From Streptomyces sp. ICBB 8177 (lineage in GTDB: Bacteria > Actinomycetota > Actinomycetes > Streptomycetales > Streptomycetaceae): DNA of 64,000 nt. The notes under the pieces were generated by a model. The model was given only the letters and a program-made list of their open reading frames with translations, had not been told where the DNA came from and ran no database searches. A program made the translations under genes and the position numbers. The stretch's first letter is position 1; each line of letters begins with the position of its first letter. Below are positions 36,401-44,296 of the stretch, in pieces. Location: contig NZ_NSKH01000023.1 of the NCBI RefSeq assembly GCF_003144095.1, positions 1,180,865-1,244,864 on the forward strand. Reading direction: 5' to 3'.

Positions 36401-36820
36401 GCCGCGGCAGCCCCGCTGCCCATGCCCGTGCCGGGGCCCGCGCCGACCGTCCAGCGGCGGCCGGACCCCCAGGGCATCGCGTTCACCAAGGCACCGGTGG
36501 CGTTCCCGACCCCGGAGCGGCCCGCGGCCCCCGCCCCTGCTCCCGCGCCCGCGACGCCCCCACCGCCCTACACGCCCCCGGGCCCGCCCCCGCCGTACAC
36601 CCCCGCCTCCAGGCCGACCTCCCTGGCCTCGGCCGCCTCCGAAGCGGCGTGCGGGAACGCACCGGTGCCGGCGGGGGAGGGGTTCGACGCGAGGGCGCTC
36701 AGCGACGGCCAGATCGACGAGCTGACGCACCGTCTGGTCGGGCCGCTCACGCGCCTGTTGCGCACCGAGTTGCGCCTGGACCGGGAGAGGATCGGCAGAC
36801 TGCGCGATCCACGCCGCTGA
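33452..36820 (+). CDS. 1,122-aa Pro/Ala-rich CIS protein with repeated VQR motifs
   Basis: A long, mostly disordered protein. The opening MGILDGLRSAAAG and a short ordered block (SDPAFGGRLTTWDNPSFTGSLSHAVLDGAPGG, ~85-130) precede ~900 residues of Pro/Ala/Ser/Val-rich sequence with at least ten [VI]QR motifs (PVQR, TVQR, PIQR). The last ~40 residues are a helical conserved segment (LSDGQIDELTHRLVGPLTRLLRTELRLDRERIGRLRD). It sits where phages encode the tape measure, directly after the chaperone-like genes and before the second tube, but the proline richness differs from classical helical tape measures. Function not known. Confidence 0.72.
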   Translation: MGILDGLRSAAAGVSGRGRTRPAPRDAGAAEGASGTSDAARPGVDRAQTAVPGPAAVSPDATGPVTAAPVRTASWPALPPIQRATAGGRQQVSDPAFGGRLTTWDNPSFTGSLSHAVLDGAPGGVLRSLPVAASGPAPGLELPSLTLPVAPYDEPSGGDGDHGVPLPVQRATGPAAVAVSRPTGPRVAPVAPRSVRPVQLTRAAPTGGARRTLPSAVASGVRSPESPVSSPSPARPSSSASPASSAASSALSTVAASPGAPDATTSSAPGPGTPFPAPASAPACRAAAARPLAPARALTPSRAAVSSSAEQVVHRRQASAAVPLRRVATSEGTRPSSDRPSPGTAQSPAGARGAAGPVQRLAGPGSRPTAPVAPVPGRAVPQGPTPPSAPTPGSVNPVGPARNGTMPGVAKQSRWAPSPDSTRAAEPHTAAAAQPVAVQRIATRRADDAPAPAVGTPVARSATPVAHSVAPPTAAPGVPSGAPEGTSGRRPGLGAPVAPPAVRPTSEERAAVETPRVAEGASGGGRPLRGEAAPSTPVESLPGGAVDSVPPRRAAQGAARASSGAARVQRVPRRTVTRSPEAPAPRPSVGRDAEAPRPRTSSPSASGDVPVQRVPATGSARTATPGVVGSPEPPSVQTRLTPAVGEMPGDGSAMPPVAAPRARSSAGDVPGGGAVSPEPRVGQVTSADVPVQRLSVAAPVAPPAVGDMPSGVVASPPSPAAPASLATPSAAVAGVRPAVGAPLRHVKQPSPAPGDPLKPVARGTGGATVQRAPISGPARSGLGAPGPATAAVPGRPAEQQAPLATGHHASAAGDRPGSPTARPASPEAGSPTGVGAPVRRVASNAPADPPPGAPARPQAQRLRVPSTSVLGAPVQRSVAVDAVRPHLGTPGAGHRPPFQRGPVAVPLTVAGPGERSASGSLPDAVSTSRSSGAPPSAVTPIQRAPLTSAPSQPAPSAPASPTPLVPPVGHTSAPAAMPVRRTAAAAAPLPMPVPGPAPTVQRRPDPQGIAFTKAPVAFPTPERPAAPAPAPAPATPPPPYTPPGPPPPYTPASRPTSLASAASEAACGNAPVPAGEGFDARALSDGQIDELTHRLVGPLTRLLRTELRLDRERIGRLRDPRR

Positions 36821-36901
36821 CGGCCGGGCGCATCGAGCGTCCGGTCACCCGCCACCGACGACCGCAGTACCGACGACCGCAGTTCCGCAGAAAGGCCCCC
36901 G

Positions 36902-37327
36902 ATGCCCAGCGATCTCGACCCGGGCTCCACCATATTCTTCAACCTGACCATCGACGGCGAGAGCCTGGGGAACTTCAACGGGTGCGAGGGGCTGTCCTCC
37001 GAGGTGGAGATCGAACACCACCAGGAAGGCGGCAACAACGGGTTCGTGTGGCAACTGCCCTCCCGCGTCACGTTCTCCAGCATCCGCCTGACCCGCCCGC
37101 TGACCCCGGACACCAGCAAGGTCGCGGCGTGGATCTCGTCCGTCGCCACCGGGGTGACCCGGCCGACCGCGCAGATCGCGGCGCTGCGCGCGGACGGCTC
37201 GCTGGTGGCGCGCTGGGGGCTGATCGACGTGCTGCCGGTGCGCTGGCAGGGTCCGACGCTCGACCCGGCCAACCCGGGTGTGGCCACGGAGGTCCTGGAA
37301 ATCACCCACCACGGGTTCACGGACTAG
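36902..37327 (+). CDS. CIS second tube protein (Afp5-like)
   Basis: A 141-aa tail tube paralogue (PSDLDPGSTIFFNLTIDGESLGNFNGCEGLSSEVEIEHHQEGG; VATEVLEITHHGF). In Afp/PVC a second tube protein of this kind joins the spike/baseplate to the main tube. It is followed after 13 nt by the LysM baseplate gene. The 81-nt region upstream has no gene. Confidence 0.93.
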   Translation: MPSDLDPGSTIFFNLTIDGESLGNFNGCEGLSSEVEIEHHQEGGNNGFVWQLPSRVTFSSIRLTRPLTPDTSKVAAWISSVATGVTRPTAQIAALRADGSLVARWGLIDVLPVRWQGPTLDPANPGVATEVLEITHHGFTD

Positions 37328-37340
37328 GGAGAACGCGTTC

Positions 37341-38069
37341 ATGGCAGGCACCGCCGGCAGGGGCGGCGCGGGCAAGAGCCTGGTCCGCGCCACCCTCGCC
37401 ATCCACGAACCGCCGGTCGGCTACAGCACGACGCCCGGCGCGCTGATCAAGACCTTCGACTTCGACTTCAACCCCTCCCAACTGGCGCTCAGCCGCCGCG
37501 CGCAGTGGAAGACCACGCCGACCGCGGCGGTACGCGACGGCGCGCTGCCGGAGTTCATGGGGCCGGAGCCGCGGGAGATGACGGTCGAGATCTTCCTCGA
37601 CTCCTCCGACGACCCGGGCGGCACGTCCGTGCTGAAGAAGGTCGAGGCGCTCTTCTCCTGCTGCGAGGTGACCGCCCGCAGTATCGCCGCCAAGCAGCCC
37701 TCCACCCCCTGGGTGGTCTTCCAGTGGGGCTCGTTCTCCACGGCGCGCTTCACCGCGTACGTCACCTCGGTCGACGCCACGTACTCGCTGTTCGGCACGA
37801 CGGGTGTGCCGATCCGGGCCACCTGCCAGACCCACCTGCACGAGATCCCCAGCACCACCAAGGGCCAGAACCCCACCTCCGGCGCGCTCACCGCACGCCG
37901 TGTGCACCGCGTGGTGGCCGGCGACTCGCTCCAGTCGCTGGCCTGGCGCGAGTACGGGGACGCCACGGCGTGGCGCGCGATCGCCGAGGCCAACGCCATC
38001 GACGACCCCTCGCGGTTGCCGACCGGGGTCGAACTCGTCCTGCCCGCGGCCGAGGAGGTGCGTTCCTGA
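37341..38069 (+). CDS. CIS LysM-domain baseplate hub protein (Afp7-like)
   Basis: A 242-aa protein with an N-terminal tail-protein domain (FDFDFNPSQLALSRRAQWKTTPT; MGPEPREMTVEIFLDSSDD) and a C-terminal LysM motif at ~190-238 (VHRVVAGDSLQSLAWREYGDATAWRAIAEANAIDDPSRLPTGVELVLP). In related particles this protein clamps the tube to the spike rather than binding peptidoglycan. The TGA overlaps the ATG of the spike gene. Confidence 0.95.
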   Translation: MAGTAGRGGAGKSLVRATLAIHEPPVGYSTTPGALIKTFDFDFNPSQLALSRRAQWKTTPTAAVRDGALPEFMGPEPREMTVEIFLDSSDDPGGTSVLKKVEALFSCCEVTARSIAAKQPSTPWVVFQWGSFSTARFTAYVTSVDATYSLFGTTGVPIRATCQTHLHEIPSTTKGQNPTSGALTARRVHRVVAGDSLQSLAWREYGDATAWRAIAEANAIDDPSRLPTGVELVLPAAEEVRS

Positions 38070-39961
38070 TGCCACCCGTCGCCTACTCCAGCGTCATCCA
38101 CGTCACCTTCGGCGGCGCGCCCGTGCCGCCCGAACTCGCCGGGCTGCTCGTCGACGGCTGGGTCGACCTGGGCGCGGGGGTGCCCGGCGCGTTCCGGGTG
38201 ACCTTCCGCGACCCGCACCACATGGTCCTGGCCAAGCTGGGCGTCAAGATCGGCACACCGGTCGTGCTGGCCCCCGTCGCCGACGGCAAGGGCGCCTCCT
38301 CACCGCTGCTCACCGGTGAGGTCACGGGCCTGGAGACCGACTACGACGGCACCGGCACGTTCACCGTCGTGCGCGGCTACGACCCGGGCCACCGCATGAT
38401 GCGGCAGCGCAGGGTGGCCGCGTACCGCAACCGCACCGCCTCGGACATCGCCCGCAAGCTCGCGGCGGCCGACGGCGTGGCCATCGGTTCCATCGAGTCG
38501 ACCAGCACCGTCTACGACTTCGTCAGCCAGCCCAACATCACCGACTGGGACTTCCTGGCCCGCCTGGCCGACGAGAACGAGATGGTGATGTCCCTGGACC
38601 CCGAGGGGCGCTTCCGCTTCGTCAAGCCGGACCCGGCGTCCGGCGCGCCCCCGACCGGCACCCCCGGCGAGAAGAGCCCGTTCGTGCTCCAGGCCGGCAC
38701 CGACGTGCTGCGCTGCCGGGCCGCCGTCACCTCCGCCGACCAGGTGGCCAGGACCGAGGCGCGCGGCTGGGACGTGCTGGCCAAGAAGACGCTCACCGCG
38801 ACGGCGGCCGCCACCGCCAACCCGGGCATCGACATCGGCACCACACCGCAGCGGGTCACCGCCGCGTTCGGAGCGGCCGAACTCGTCGAGACCGACCTGC
38901 CGTTGGACCACCCCACCGAGGTCACCCGGGCCGCCGACGCCCTGCGCGACGACGTGACCGGCTCCTTCGCGGAACTGGAGGTCGTGGTGCGCGGCAACCC
39001 CCGTCTGCGGCCCGGCGTCCCCGTCACGCTGACCGACGTGGGCACGCCGTTCGAGGGCAAGTACACGACTACCTCCGTGCGCCATGTCTTCGGCGACAGC
39101 AGGCACTACGAGACCTGGGTGACCGTCAGCGGCCGCCAGTGGCGCTCCCTGTACGGCCTGACCTCCGGCGGCGGCGTGCCCTCGTCCCGGGTGCCGAGCG
39201 TGGCCAACGCGCTCGTCACCGACGTGACCGACCCGCTCAAGCAGGGCCGCGTCAAGCTCCAGTTCCCGTGGCTGGACGACAGTTACGTGAGCGACTGGAC
39301 GCGTACCGCGCAGCTCGGCGGCAAGGCGGGCGGCGGGATCTTCCCGTACGACGTGGGGGACGAGGTGCTGGTGGCCTTCGACCGCGGCGCGCTGGACCAC
39401 CCGTTCGTCATCGGCGGCCTGTACAACGGCAAGGACCACCCGACGCCGGTGCCCGACGTGCCGCTGTACGACGGGCTGCGCAACGCCGCCGCCCGGCACA
39501 CCCTCTCCGACCGGCACGGCAACCGGGTCGACCTGCTCAGCCAGTCCACCGGCCGCAAGTCGGGTGTACGGGTGGCCACCGGGGACGACCGGCTCACCGT
39601 CAACCTGGACCGCACCAGGACCGAGATCACCGTGGACAGCGCGGGCGCCGTCAGCATCAAGGGCGCCACGTCCGTGTCGGTGGAGGCCGGCGCGGACCTG
39701 TCCCTGAAGGCGGGCGGCGCACTGTCCCTGGAGAGCGCCGGGCCGCTCAGCGTCAAGTCCGCCTCCGTGCTCAACCTCAGCGCCACCGAATCCGTCAGTG
39801 TCGAGGCGCTGGGCGCGCTCAGCCTCAGCGCGCTGACCGAGGCGACCCTGACGTCCGGCGCGAGCGTCCAGATCGACGCGGTCGCCGACGTCGGCGTCCG
39901 GGCCGTCACCGTACCCCTGCAAGGAGTGGTCCTCATCAACGACGTCCCGGTGCCCCTGTGA
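38069..39961 (+). CDS. CIS spike protein (VgrG/Afp8-like)
   Basis: A 630-aa VgrG-like protein with gp27-like (residues ~1-330) and gp5-type OB (~370-460; VTDVTDPLKQGRVKLQFPWLDD) domains. The C-terminus (~525-625) carries about eleven consecutive 8-residue repeats, e.g. VSVEAGAD, LSLKAGGA, LSLESAGP, LSVKSASV, predicted to form the triple beta-helical needle seen in T4 gp5 and VgrG. The needle ends with QGVVLINDVPVPL. No fused toxin or PAAR domain. Overlaps both flanking genes by one to three bases. Confidence 0.95.
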   Translation: MPPVAYSSVIHVTFGGAPVPPELAGLLVDGWVDLGAGVPGAFRVTFRDPHHMVLAKLGVKIGTPVVLAPVADGKGASSPLLTGEVTGLETDYDGTGTFTVVRGYDPGHRMMRQRRVAAYRNRTASDIARKLAAADGVAIGSIESTSTVYDFVSQPNITDWDFLARLADENEMVMSLDPEGRFRFVKPDPASGAPPTGTPGEKSPFVLQAGTDVLRCRAAVTSADQVARTEARGWDVLAKKTLTATAAATANPGIDIGTTPQRVTAAFGAAELVETDLPLDHPTEVTRAADALRDDVTGSFAELEVVVRGNPRLRPGVPVTLTDVGTPFEGKYTTTSVRHVFGDSRHYETWVTVSGRQWRSLYGLTSGGGVPSSRVPSVANALVTDVTDPLKQGRVKLQFPWLDDSYVSDWTRTAQLGGKAGGGIFPYDVGDEVLVAFDRGALDHPFVIGGLYNGKDHPTPVPDVPLYDGLRNAAARHTLSDRHGNRVDLLSQSTGRKSGVRVATGDDRLTVNLDRTRTEITVDSAGAVSIKGATSVSVEAGADLSLKAGGALSLESAGPLSVKSASVLNLSATESVSVEALGALSLSALTEATLTSGASVQIDAVADVGVRAVTVPLQGVVLINDVPVPL

Positions 39962-40407
39962 TGGCCGAGCAGTTCGTCGGTTCGGGCTGGGCGTTCCCGC
40001 TGCGCATCGGCCCCACCGGAGGCATCGCCCTGGTCAGCGGGGAACGCGAGATCGAGGAGGCGGTCCGGCTGGTGCTCGCCACCGCGCCGGGGGAGCGCCC
40101 CATGCGCCCGGAGTTCGGCTGCGCCATCCACGACCTGGTCTTCGCACCCGTCAACGAGGCCACCGCGGGCCGCATCCAGCACGAGGTGTACGCCAGCCTG
40201 GACCGCTGGGAACCGCGCATCGAGGTGCACGACGTGGAGGTGACCGCGGGGGCGGAACAGGGGGTGCTCCACATCGACGTGCGCTACTCGATCCGCGGCA
40301 CCAACAACCCGCGCAGCCTCGTCTTCCCCTTCTACGTCATCCCCTCCCACGACGAGCCAGAGCCCGGGTCCGCAGGCGGCGGACCGGCCACCGAAAGCGA
40401 CCTGTAG
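39961..40407 (+). CDS. CIS baseplate protein gp25-like (Afp9)
   Basis: A 148-aa gpW/gp25 family protein: GWAFPLRIGPTGGIALVSGEREIEEAVRLVLATAPGERPMRPEFGCAIHDLVFAPVNE, including the PGER and EFGC motifs typical of the family. It initiates sheath assembly at the baseplate. ATG overlaps the spike stop by one base; the next gene follows without a gap. Confidence 0.96.
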   Translation: MAEQFVGSGWAFPLRIGPTGGIALVSGEREIEEAVRLVLATAPGERPMRPEFGCAIHDLVFAPVNEATAGRIQHEVYASLDRWEPRIEVHDVEVTAGAEQGVLHIDVRYSIRGTNNPRSLVFPFYVIPSHDEPEPGSAGGGPATESDL

Positions 40408-42366
40408 ATGGCACTGCCCTCCCCCAACCTCGACGACCGGCGCTTCCAGCAGTTCGTGGACGACGCCAAGCGCTACATCCAGCAGCGCGCCCCGGAGTGG
40501 ACCGACCACAACGTGTCCGACCCCGGTGTGACGCTGGTGGAGACCGTCGCGCACATGGCCGACCAGATCGTCTACCGGCTCAACCGGGTGCCGGAGAAGA
40601 ACCACCTGGCCTTCCTCGACCTGGTGGGCATCACCCTCTTCCCGCCGTCGGCCGCCCGCACCGACCTGACGTTCTGGCTCGCGGCGCCGCAGGAGGACCC
40701 CGTGGTGCTGCCGGCCGGCACCGAGGTCGCCACCGTGCGCACCGAGAGCGAGGAGGGCGTCGTCTTCGCCACCGAGCGCAAACTGAGCGTCGTGCCGTGC
40801 TCCCTCGGCCACGTCGTCGTGCAGCACACCGGCGAACCCGTCCAGGACCACACCACGGACCTCGACGAGGGCAAGGACCTGCTCTGCTTCAACGAGGCCC
40901 CGCGCCCCGGTGACTGCCTGCTGCTGGGCCTGACCGCCGCCGTGCCGCACTGCGCGGTCGCGCTCACCCTCGACAGCCGCGTCGACGGCGTCGGCGTCGA
41001 CCCCCGGCAGCCGCCGCTGGTGTGGGAGGCGTGGACCGAGGACGGCTGGACCGCGTGCGAGGTCGACCGCGACGGCACCGGCGGCCTCAACCGGCCCGGC
41101 GAGGTCGTCCTGCACGTCCCCGGCACCCACGCCCTCTCCCGCGCGGGCGGACAGGAGGCGGGCTGGCTGCGCTGCCGCGTCACCGAACCGCTGGCCAACC
41201 AGCCCTTCTACACCACGTCGCCGACCGTGCGCTCCGCCGCCGCGTTCACCATCGGCGGCACCACCTCCGCCGTGCACGCCGACACCGTGACCGACGAGGC
41301 GCTCGGCGAGTCCACCGGCATCCCCGGACAGCGGCTGCGGCTCGCCCACGCACCGGTGGTCGCGGGCGACCCGGCGGTGCTGCTGCAGACGGCCGACCAC
41401 GACGGCTGGAGCGACTGGAGCGTCGTCCCGCACTTCGCCGCCTCGGGACCTCAGGACCGGCACGTCACCCTCGACGCCGCCACCGGCGAGATCGCCTTCG
41501 GCCCCGCCGTACGCGAACCCGACGGCTCCCTGCGGCAGTACGGCGCCGTTCCCCCCAAGGGCGCCGTCATCCGCGCCCGCCGCTACCGTACCGGGGGCGG
41601 GCGCGCGGGGAACGTCGCGCGGGGCGCCATCCAGGTGCTGCGCGGCTCCGTGCCGTACGTCGCCTCGGTCACCAACCGGGAGGCCGCGACCGGCGGGGTC
41701 GACGGCGAGACGGTGGAGGAGGCCAAGGTCCGCGCCCCCATCACCCTGCGCGCCCAGGAGCGCGCGGTGACACTCCGGGACTACGAGGAACTCGCCCGCC
41801 GCGCCGCGCCGGAGACCGCGCGCATCACCTGCCTGCCCGGCGACGAGGGCGAACACGGCTCGTACGCGGTGCGGGTGCTCGTGGTGCCGCAGGCGGTCCC
41901 GGACCCCGGCGGACGGCTGCGCTTCGAGCAACTCGTCCCCGACGACGCCCTGTTGGACCGCATCACCCGCCACCTCGACGAGCGCCGCCTGATCGGTACC
42001 CGGCTCGCCGTCGGCCCGCCCTTCTACCAGGGCGTCACCGTCGTCGCGACGCTGCACGCCTTCCGCGGCGCCGACACCGACCGGGTGCGCAAGCAGGCCC
42101 ACGACGCCCTCTACCGGCACCTCGACCCGCTCACCGGCGGGATCGGCGGAACCGGCTGGAAGTTCGGGCGCCCGGTGCAGGCGGGAGAGGTCTTCGCGGT
42201 GCTGCAACGCGTGCCCGGCGTCGAACTCGTCGACGAGGTGCTGCTGCACCCGGCCGACCCGCTGACCGGCAAGCGCGGTGAGGCGACCGACCGGATCGAC
42301 CTGGACGCGCCGTCCCTGGTCTTCTCCTTCGACCACCGGGTCCGCGTGATCGGGGACGGCTCGTGA
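40408..42366 (+). CDS. CIS baseplate wedge protein J (gp6/Afp11-like)
   Basis: A 652-aa baseplate J-like protein. Conserved parts: LDDRRFQQFVDDAKRYIQQRAPEWTDHNVSDPGVTLVETVAHMADQIVYRLNRVPEK at the N-terminus, AARTDLTFWLAAPQ, GAVIRARRYRTGGGRAGNVARGAIQVL, and VTLRDYEELARRAAPETARITCLPG. It polymerises around the hub as the wedge. Overlaps gpI by 4 nt (GTGA). Confidence 0.96.
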   Translation: MALPSPNLDDRRFQQFVDDAKRYIQQRAPEWTDHNVSDPGVTLVETVAHMADQIVYRLNRVPEKNHLAFLDLVGITLFPPSAARTDLTFWLAAPQEDPVVLPAGTEVATVRTESEEGVVFATERKLSVVPCSLGHVVVQHTGEPVQDHTTDLDEGKDLLCFNEAPRPGDCLLLGLTAAVPHCAVALTLDSRVDGVGVDPRQPPLVWEAWTEDGWTACEVDRDGTGGLNRPGEVVLHVPGTHALSRAGGQEAGWLRCRVTEPLANQPFYTTSPTVRSAAAFTIGGTTSAVHADTVTDEALGESTGIPGQRLRLAHAPVVAGDPAVLLQTADHDGWSDWSVVPHFAASGPQDRHVTLDAATGEIAFGPAVREPDGSLRQYGAVPPKGAVIRARRYRTGGGRAGNVARGAIQVLRGSVPYVASVTNREAATGGVDGETVEEAKVRAPITLRAQERAVTLRDYEELARRAAPETARITCLPGDEGEHGSYAVRVLVVPQAVPDPGGRLRFEQLVPDDALLDRITRHLDERRLIGTRLAVGPPFYQGVTVVATLHAFRGADTDRVRKQAHDALYRHLDPLTGGIGGTGWKFGRPVQAGEVFAVLQRVPGVELVDEVLLHPADPLTGKRGEATDRIDLDAPSLVFSFDHRVRVIGDGS

Positions 42367-42911
42367 GGGGCTCCGTGGACGACCTGCCGTCGTCCTCGCC
42401 GATCGCCTCGATGCTGCCCGCCGTCTTCGCCGACGACGACCTCGCGCAGCGCTTCGTCGCCGGCCTCGACGACGTCATCGCGCCGATCCTCGTCGTCCTC
42501 GACTGCCTGGACTCCTACTTCACGCCGTCACTGGCGCCCGTCGACTTCACCCGCTGGCTCGGCGAGTGGGTCGGCGCGGAGACCGACGGCACCGAACCCG
42601 AGGCCCGGCTGCGCGCGGCGGTCGCCGCCGCCGCGTACCTGCACCGCGTCCGGGGCACCCGGCGCGGTCTGTCCGAGGCGATACGGCTGGCCTTCGGCGT
42701 CGAGCCGGAGATCACCGAGAGCGGCGCGGCCGACTGGCGGGCCCGGCCGCTCGGCCCGTTCCCCGGCGAGCGGCGCCCCCGGCTGCACGTGGCGCTGACG
42801 CTCCCGGACCCGACCCCGGCCGACGAGCACCGCCTGGACACGCTGGTCGCGGCCGCCCGCCCGGCCCACATGCCCTACACGGTCCAGGTGACCGCCGAAA
42901 GGAAGCCCTAG
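42363..42911 (+). CDS. CIS tail protein I (Afp12-like)
   Basis: A 182-aa tail protein I (gpI) family member: SPIASMLPAVFADDDLAQRFVAGLDDVIAPILVVLDCLDSYFTPSLAPVDFTRWLGEWVGAE and HRVRGTRRGLSEAIRLAFGVEPEI. It is the second wedge component. In phages a tail fibre would attach near this protein; here no fibre gene follows. GTG start is fixed by the overlap with gpJ. Confidence 0.93.
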   Translation: MRGSVDDLPSSSPIASMLPAVFADDDLAQRFVAGLDDVIAPILVVLDCLDSYFTPSLAPVDFTRWLGEWVGAETDGTEPEARLRAAVAAAAYLHRVRGTRRGLSEAIRLAFGVEPEITESGAADWRARPLGPFPGERRPRLHVALTLPDPTPADEHRLDTLVAAARPAHMPYTVQVTAERKP

Positions 42912-42913
42912 AG

Positions 42914-44257
42914 ATGACCAGGCAGACCTCCGGCACCCGCCCGGAACGGGAGCGGGCCCGCAACTGCGCCGAGTGCGGCACCCCGGCCGAACCGGGACAG
43001 CCGTTCTGCGACGCCTGCGGCGCCGTACTCGGCTGGACCTCGCCCCCACGCGGTGCGCAGCAGCCACGGGAGGACGGCGGCCCCGACGCGCCCGACCCGC
43101 ACGAGGGCGTCGCCGTTCCGCCACAGGGCCGTCCCGCCGACCCGGACGACGAGCCCACCGAGCCGCTTCCCCCGGCCGTCTCGGCGACGGGCCCGGCCGG
43201 CCGACCGCCCGCCGGCGAGCCGGGCGCCCCCGCGGCGGACGTCCCCCCTGTGGGGCTCCACCCGGCCGACGCAGCCGCGGTGGACGTCGCGGCGGCCAAC
43301 GCCCCCGCCGCGGCCGCCGCCATGGACGCCGCGGCCGTGGACGCCGCCGCCCTCGAAGCCGCCGAGCGGGCCAGGCAGCTGCTGATCCCGGTCGCCGACA
43401 CCGAGCCGCAGGCCCCGCCGGTGCCGTCCGTCGCCCCCGTGCTGCCCGGCCGCCCGCTCACCGACCGGCCGCAGGTGCGCGCTCCCGGACCGGAGTACGG
43501 GGCCGAGGGCGGCATCCCGTGCCCGTGGTGCCACATCCCCAACCGGCCTGACCGGCACTTCTGCGGGCGCTGCGCGATGCCGATGGCGGGCAGTCCGGCG
43601 GCGCCGGAGCGGCGGCTGTCCTGGTGGCGGCGGCTGCTGGACCGCCGCAACCAGCCCGCGCCGTGGGCGGGGCAACGCCCGCGTCTGAACCGCGGGTTCG
43701 GCCGCGTCCTCAACTGGGTGGTCGGCGCGGTCGTGCTCGCCCTGCTGATCACCGCCGGGCTCAACACCGGCACGGCCGTGCAGGCGGTGCGCGACCACTT
43801 CGCCAAGCGCGCCCCCGTGCGCCCGGACCAGTTCGGCGCCTCCCGCTCGTACGCCGGCCACGGGCCGCAACTCGCGTTCGACGAGATCAGCAACACCTGG
43901 TGGGCGCCTGGCGTCTCCCAGTCGGGAACGGGGGAGTGGCTGGAGGCCCGCTTCGACCAGCCGACCCGCCTGCTGGACCTGATCATCACGCCCGGCGAGT
44001 CGACCGAGGCGGCCCAGCTCTCGCAGTCCGCGCTCCCGCACCGGATCGACGCGGTCATCACCACGGCGGACGGCAGGACCACCACCCGGTCCATCGTCCT
44101 GGACGAGGGCGCGGGACCGCAGCAGCGCGCGTTCCACGCCGACAACGTGACGGCGGTGCGGTTCGTCCTGCAATCGGCCTACGGCGCGGCCCCCGACAAG
44201 CAAGTGGCCATCGCCGAGGTCGAGTTCTTCGGCCCCTCCAACGGCAACGGGGCCTGA
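42914..44257 (+). CDS. Zinc-ribbon, single-pass membrane protein with galactose-binding-like C-terminus
   Basis: A 447-aa protein with two zinc ribbons (C18/C21/C32/C35 and C203/C206/C217/C220) separated by a disordered Pro/Ala linker, a membrane helix at ~268-290 (VVGAVVLALLITAGL) after an Arg-rich stretch, and a C-terminal beta-sandwich (~305-440) of the discoidin/NADase-type glycan-binding kind (FDEISNTWWAPG; EWLEARFDQPTRLLDLIITPG; ALPHRIDAVITTADG; VRFVLQSAYG; IAEVEFFG). Topology by positive-inside rule: zinc ribbons in the cytoplasm, beta-sandwich outside. From memory it resembles the membrane protein (CisA-like) reported at this position in Streptomyces CIS loci and linked to firing; not verified. 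Only 2 nt separate it from gpI. Confidence 0.82.
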   Translation: MTRQTSGTRPERERARNCAECGTPAEPGQPFCDACGAVLGWTSPPRGAQQPREDGGPDAPDPHEGVAVPPQGRPADPDDEPTEPLPPAVSATGPAGRPPAGEPGAPAADVPPVGLHPADAAAVDVAAANAPAAAAAMDAAAVDAAALEAAERARQLLIPVADTEPQAPPVPSVAPVLPGRPLTDRPQVRAPGPEYGAEGGIPCPWCHIPNRPDRHFCGRCAMPMAGSPAAPERRLSWWRRLLDRRNQPAPWAGQRPRLNRGFGRVLNWVVGAVVLALLITAGLNTGTAVQAVRDHFAKRAPVRPDQFGASRSYAGHGPQLAFDEISNTWWAPGVSQSGTGEWLEARFDQPTRLLDLIITPGESTEAAQLSQSALPHRIDAVITTADGRTTTRSIVLDEGAGPQQRAFHADNVTAVRFVLQSAYGAAPDKQVAIAEVEFFGPSNGNGA

Positions 44258-44258
44258 C

Positions 44259-44293
44259 GGCGCCCGCGCGCGGGGCGGGGGAGCGGGGGCGCC
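44259..44293. terminator. Possible bidirectional terminator after the injection cluster
   Basis: GGCGCCC (44259-44265) pairs with GGGCGCC (44287-44293), separated by a 21-nt G-rich loop. It lies exactly between the convergent ends of the CIS membrane-protein gene (stop 44257) and the DUF6204 gene (stop at 44297). Confidence 0.5.
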
Positions 44294-44296
44294 GGG

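Larger units (their letters stand above)
26136..44257. other. Contractile injection system (eCIS/CIS, phage-tail-like) gene cluster
   Basis: Fifteen genes encode a headless contractile tail: cap (DUF4255/Pvc16), AAA+ ATPase (Afp15-like), sheath, two tube proteins, tail-chaperone-like proteins, LysM hub, VgrG/Afp8 spike, gp25, gpJ and gpI baseplate proteins, plus two membrane proteins. No capsid, portal, terminase, integrase or lysis gene is present, so it is not a prophage. Known Streptomyces systems of this type are free in the cytoplasm and linked to cell death and development. No tail fibre (Afp13) or separate PAAR tip (Afp10) was found. Confidence 0.95.

Noticed and set aside
39283..42336. 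Minus-strand frame of 1,017 codons opposite the spike and baseplate genes
   Set aside because: The plus strand encodes known baseplate families with overlapping stop/start signals; the antisense product has no recognisable content.
26136..44257. Prophage
   Set aside because: There are tail genes only: no capsid, portal, terminase, integrase, lysis or attachment sites, and the gene order matches eCIS clusters.
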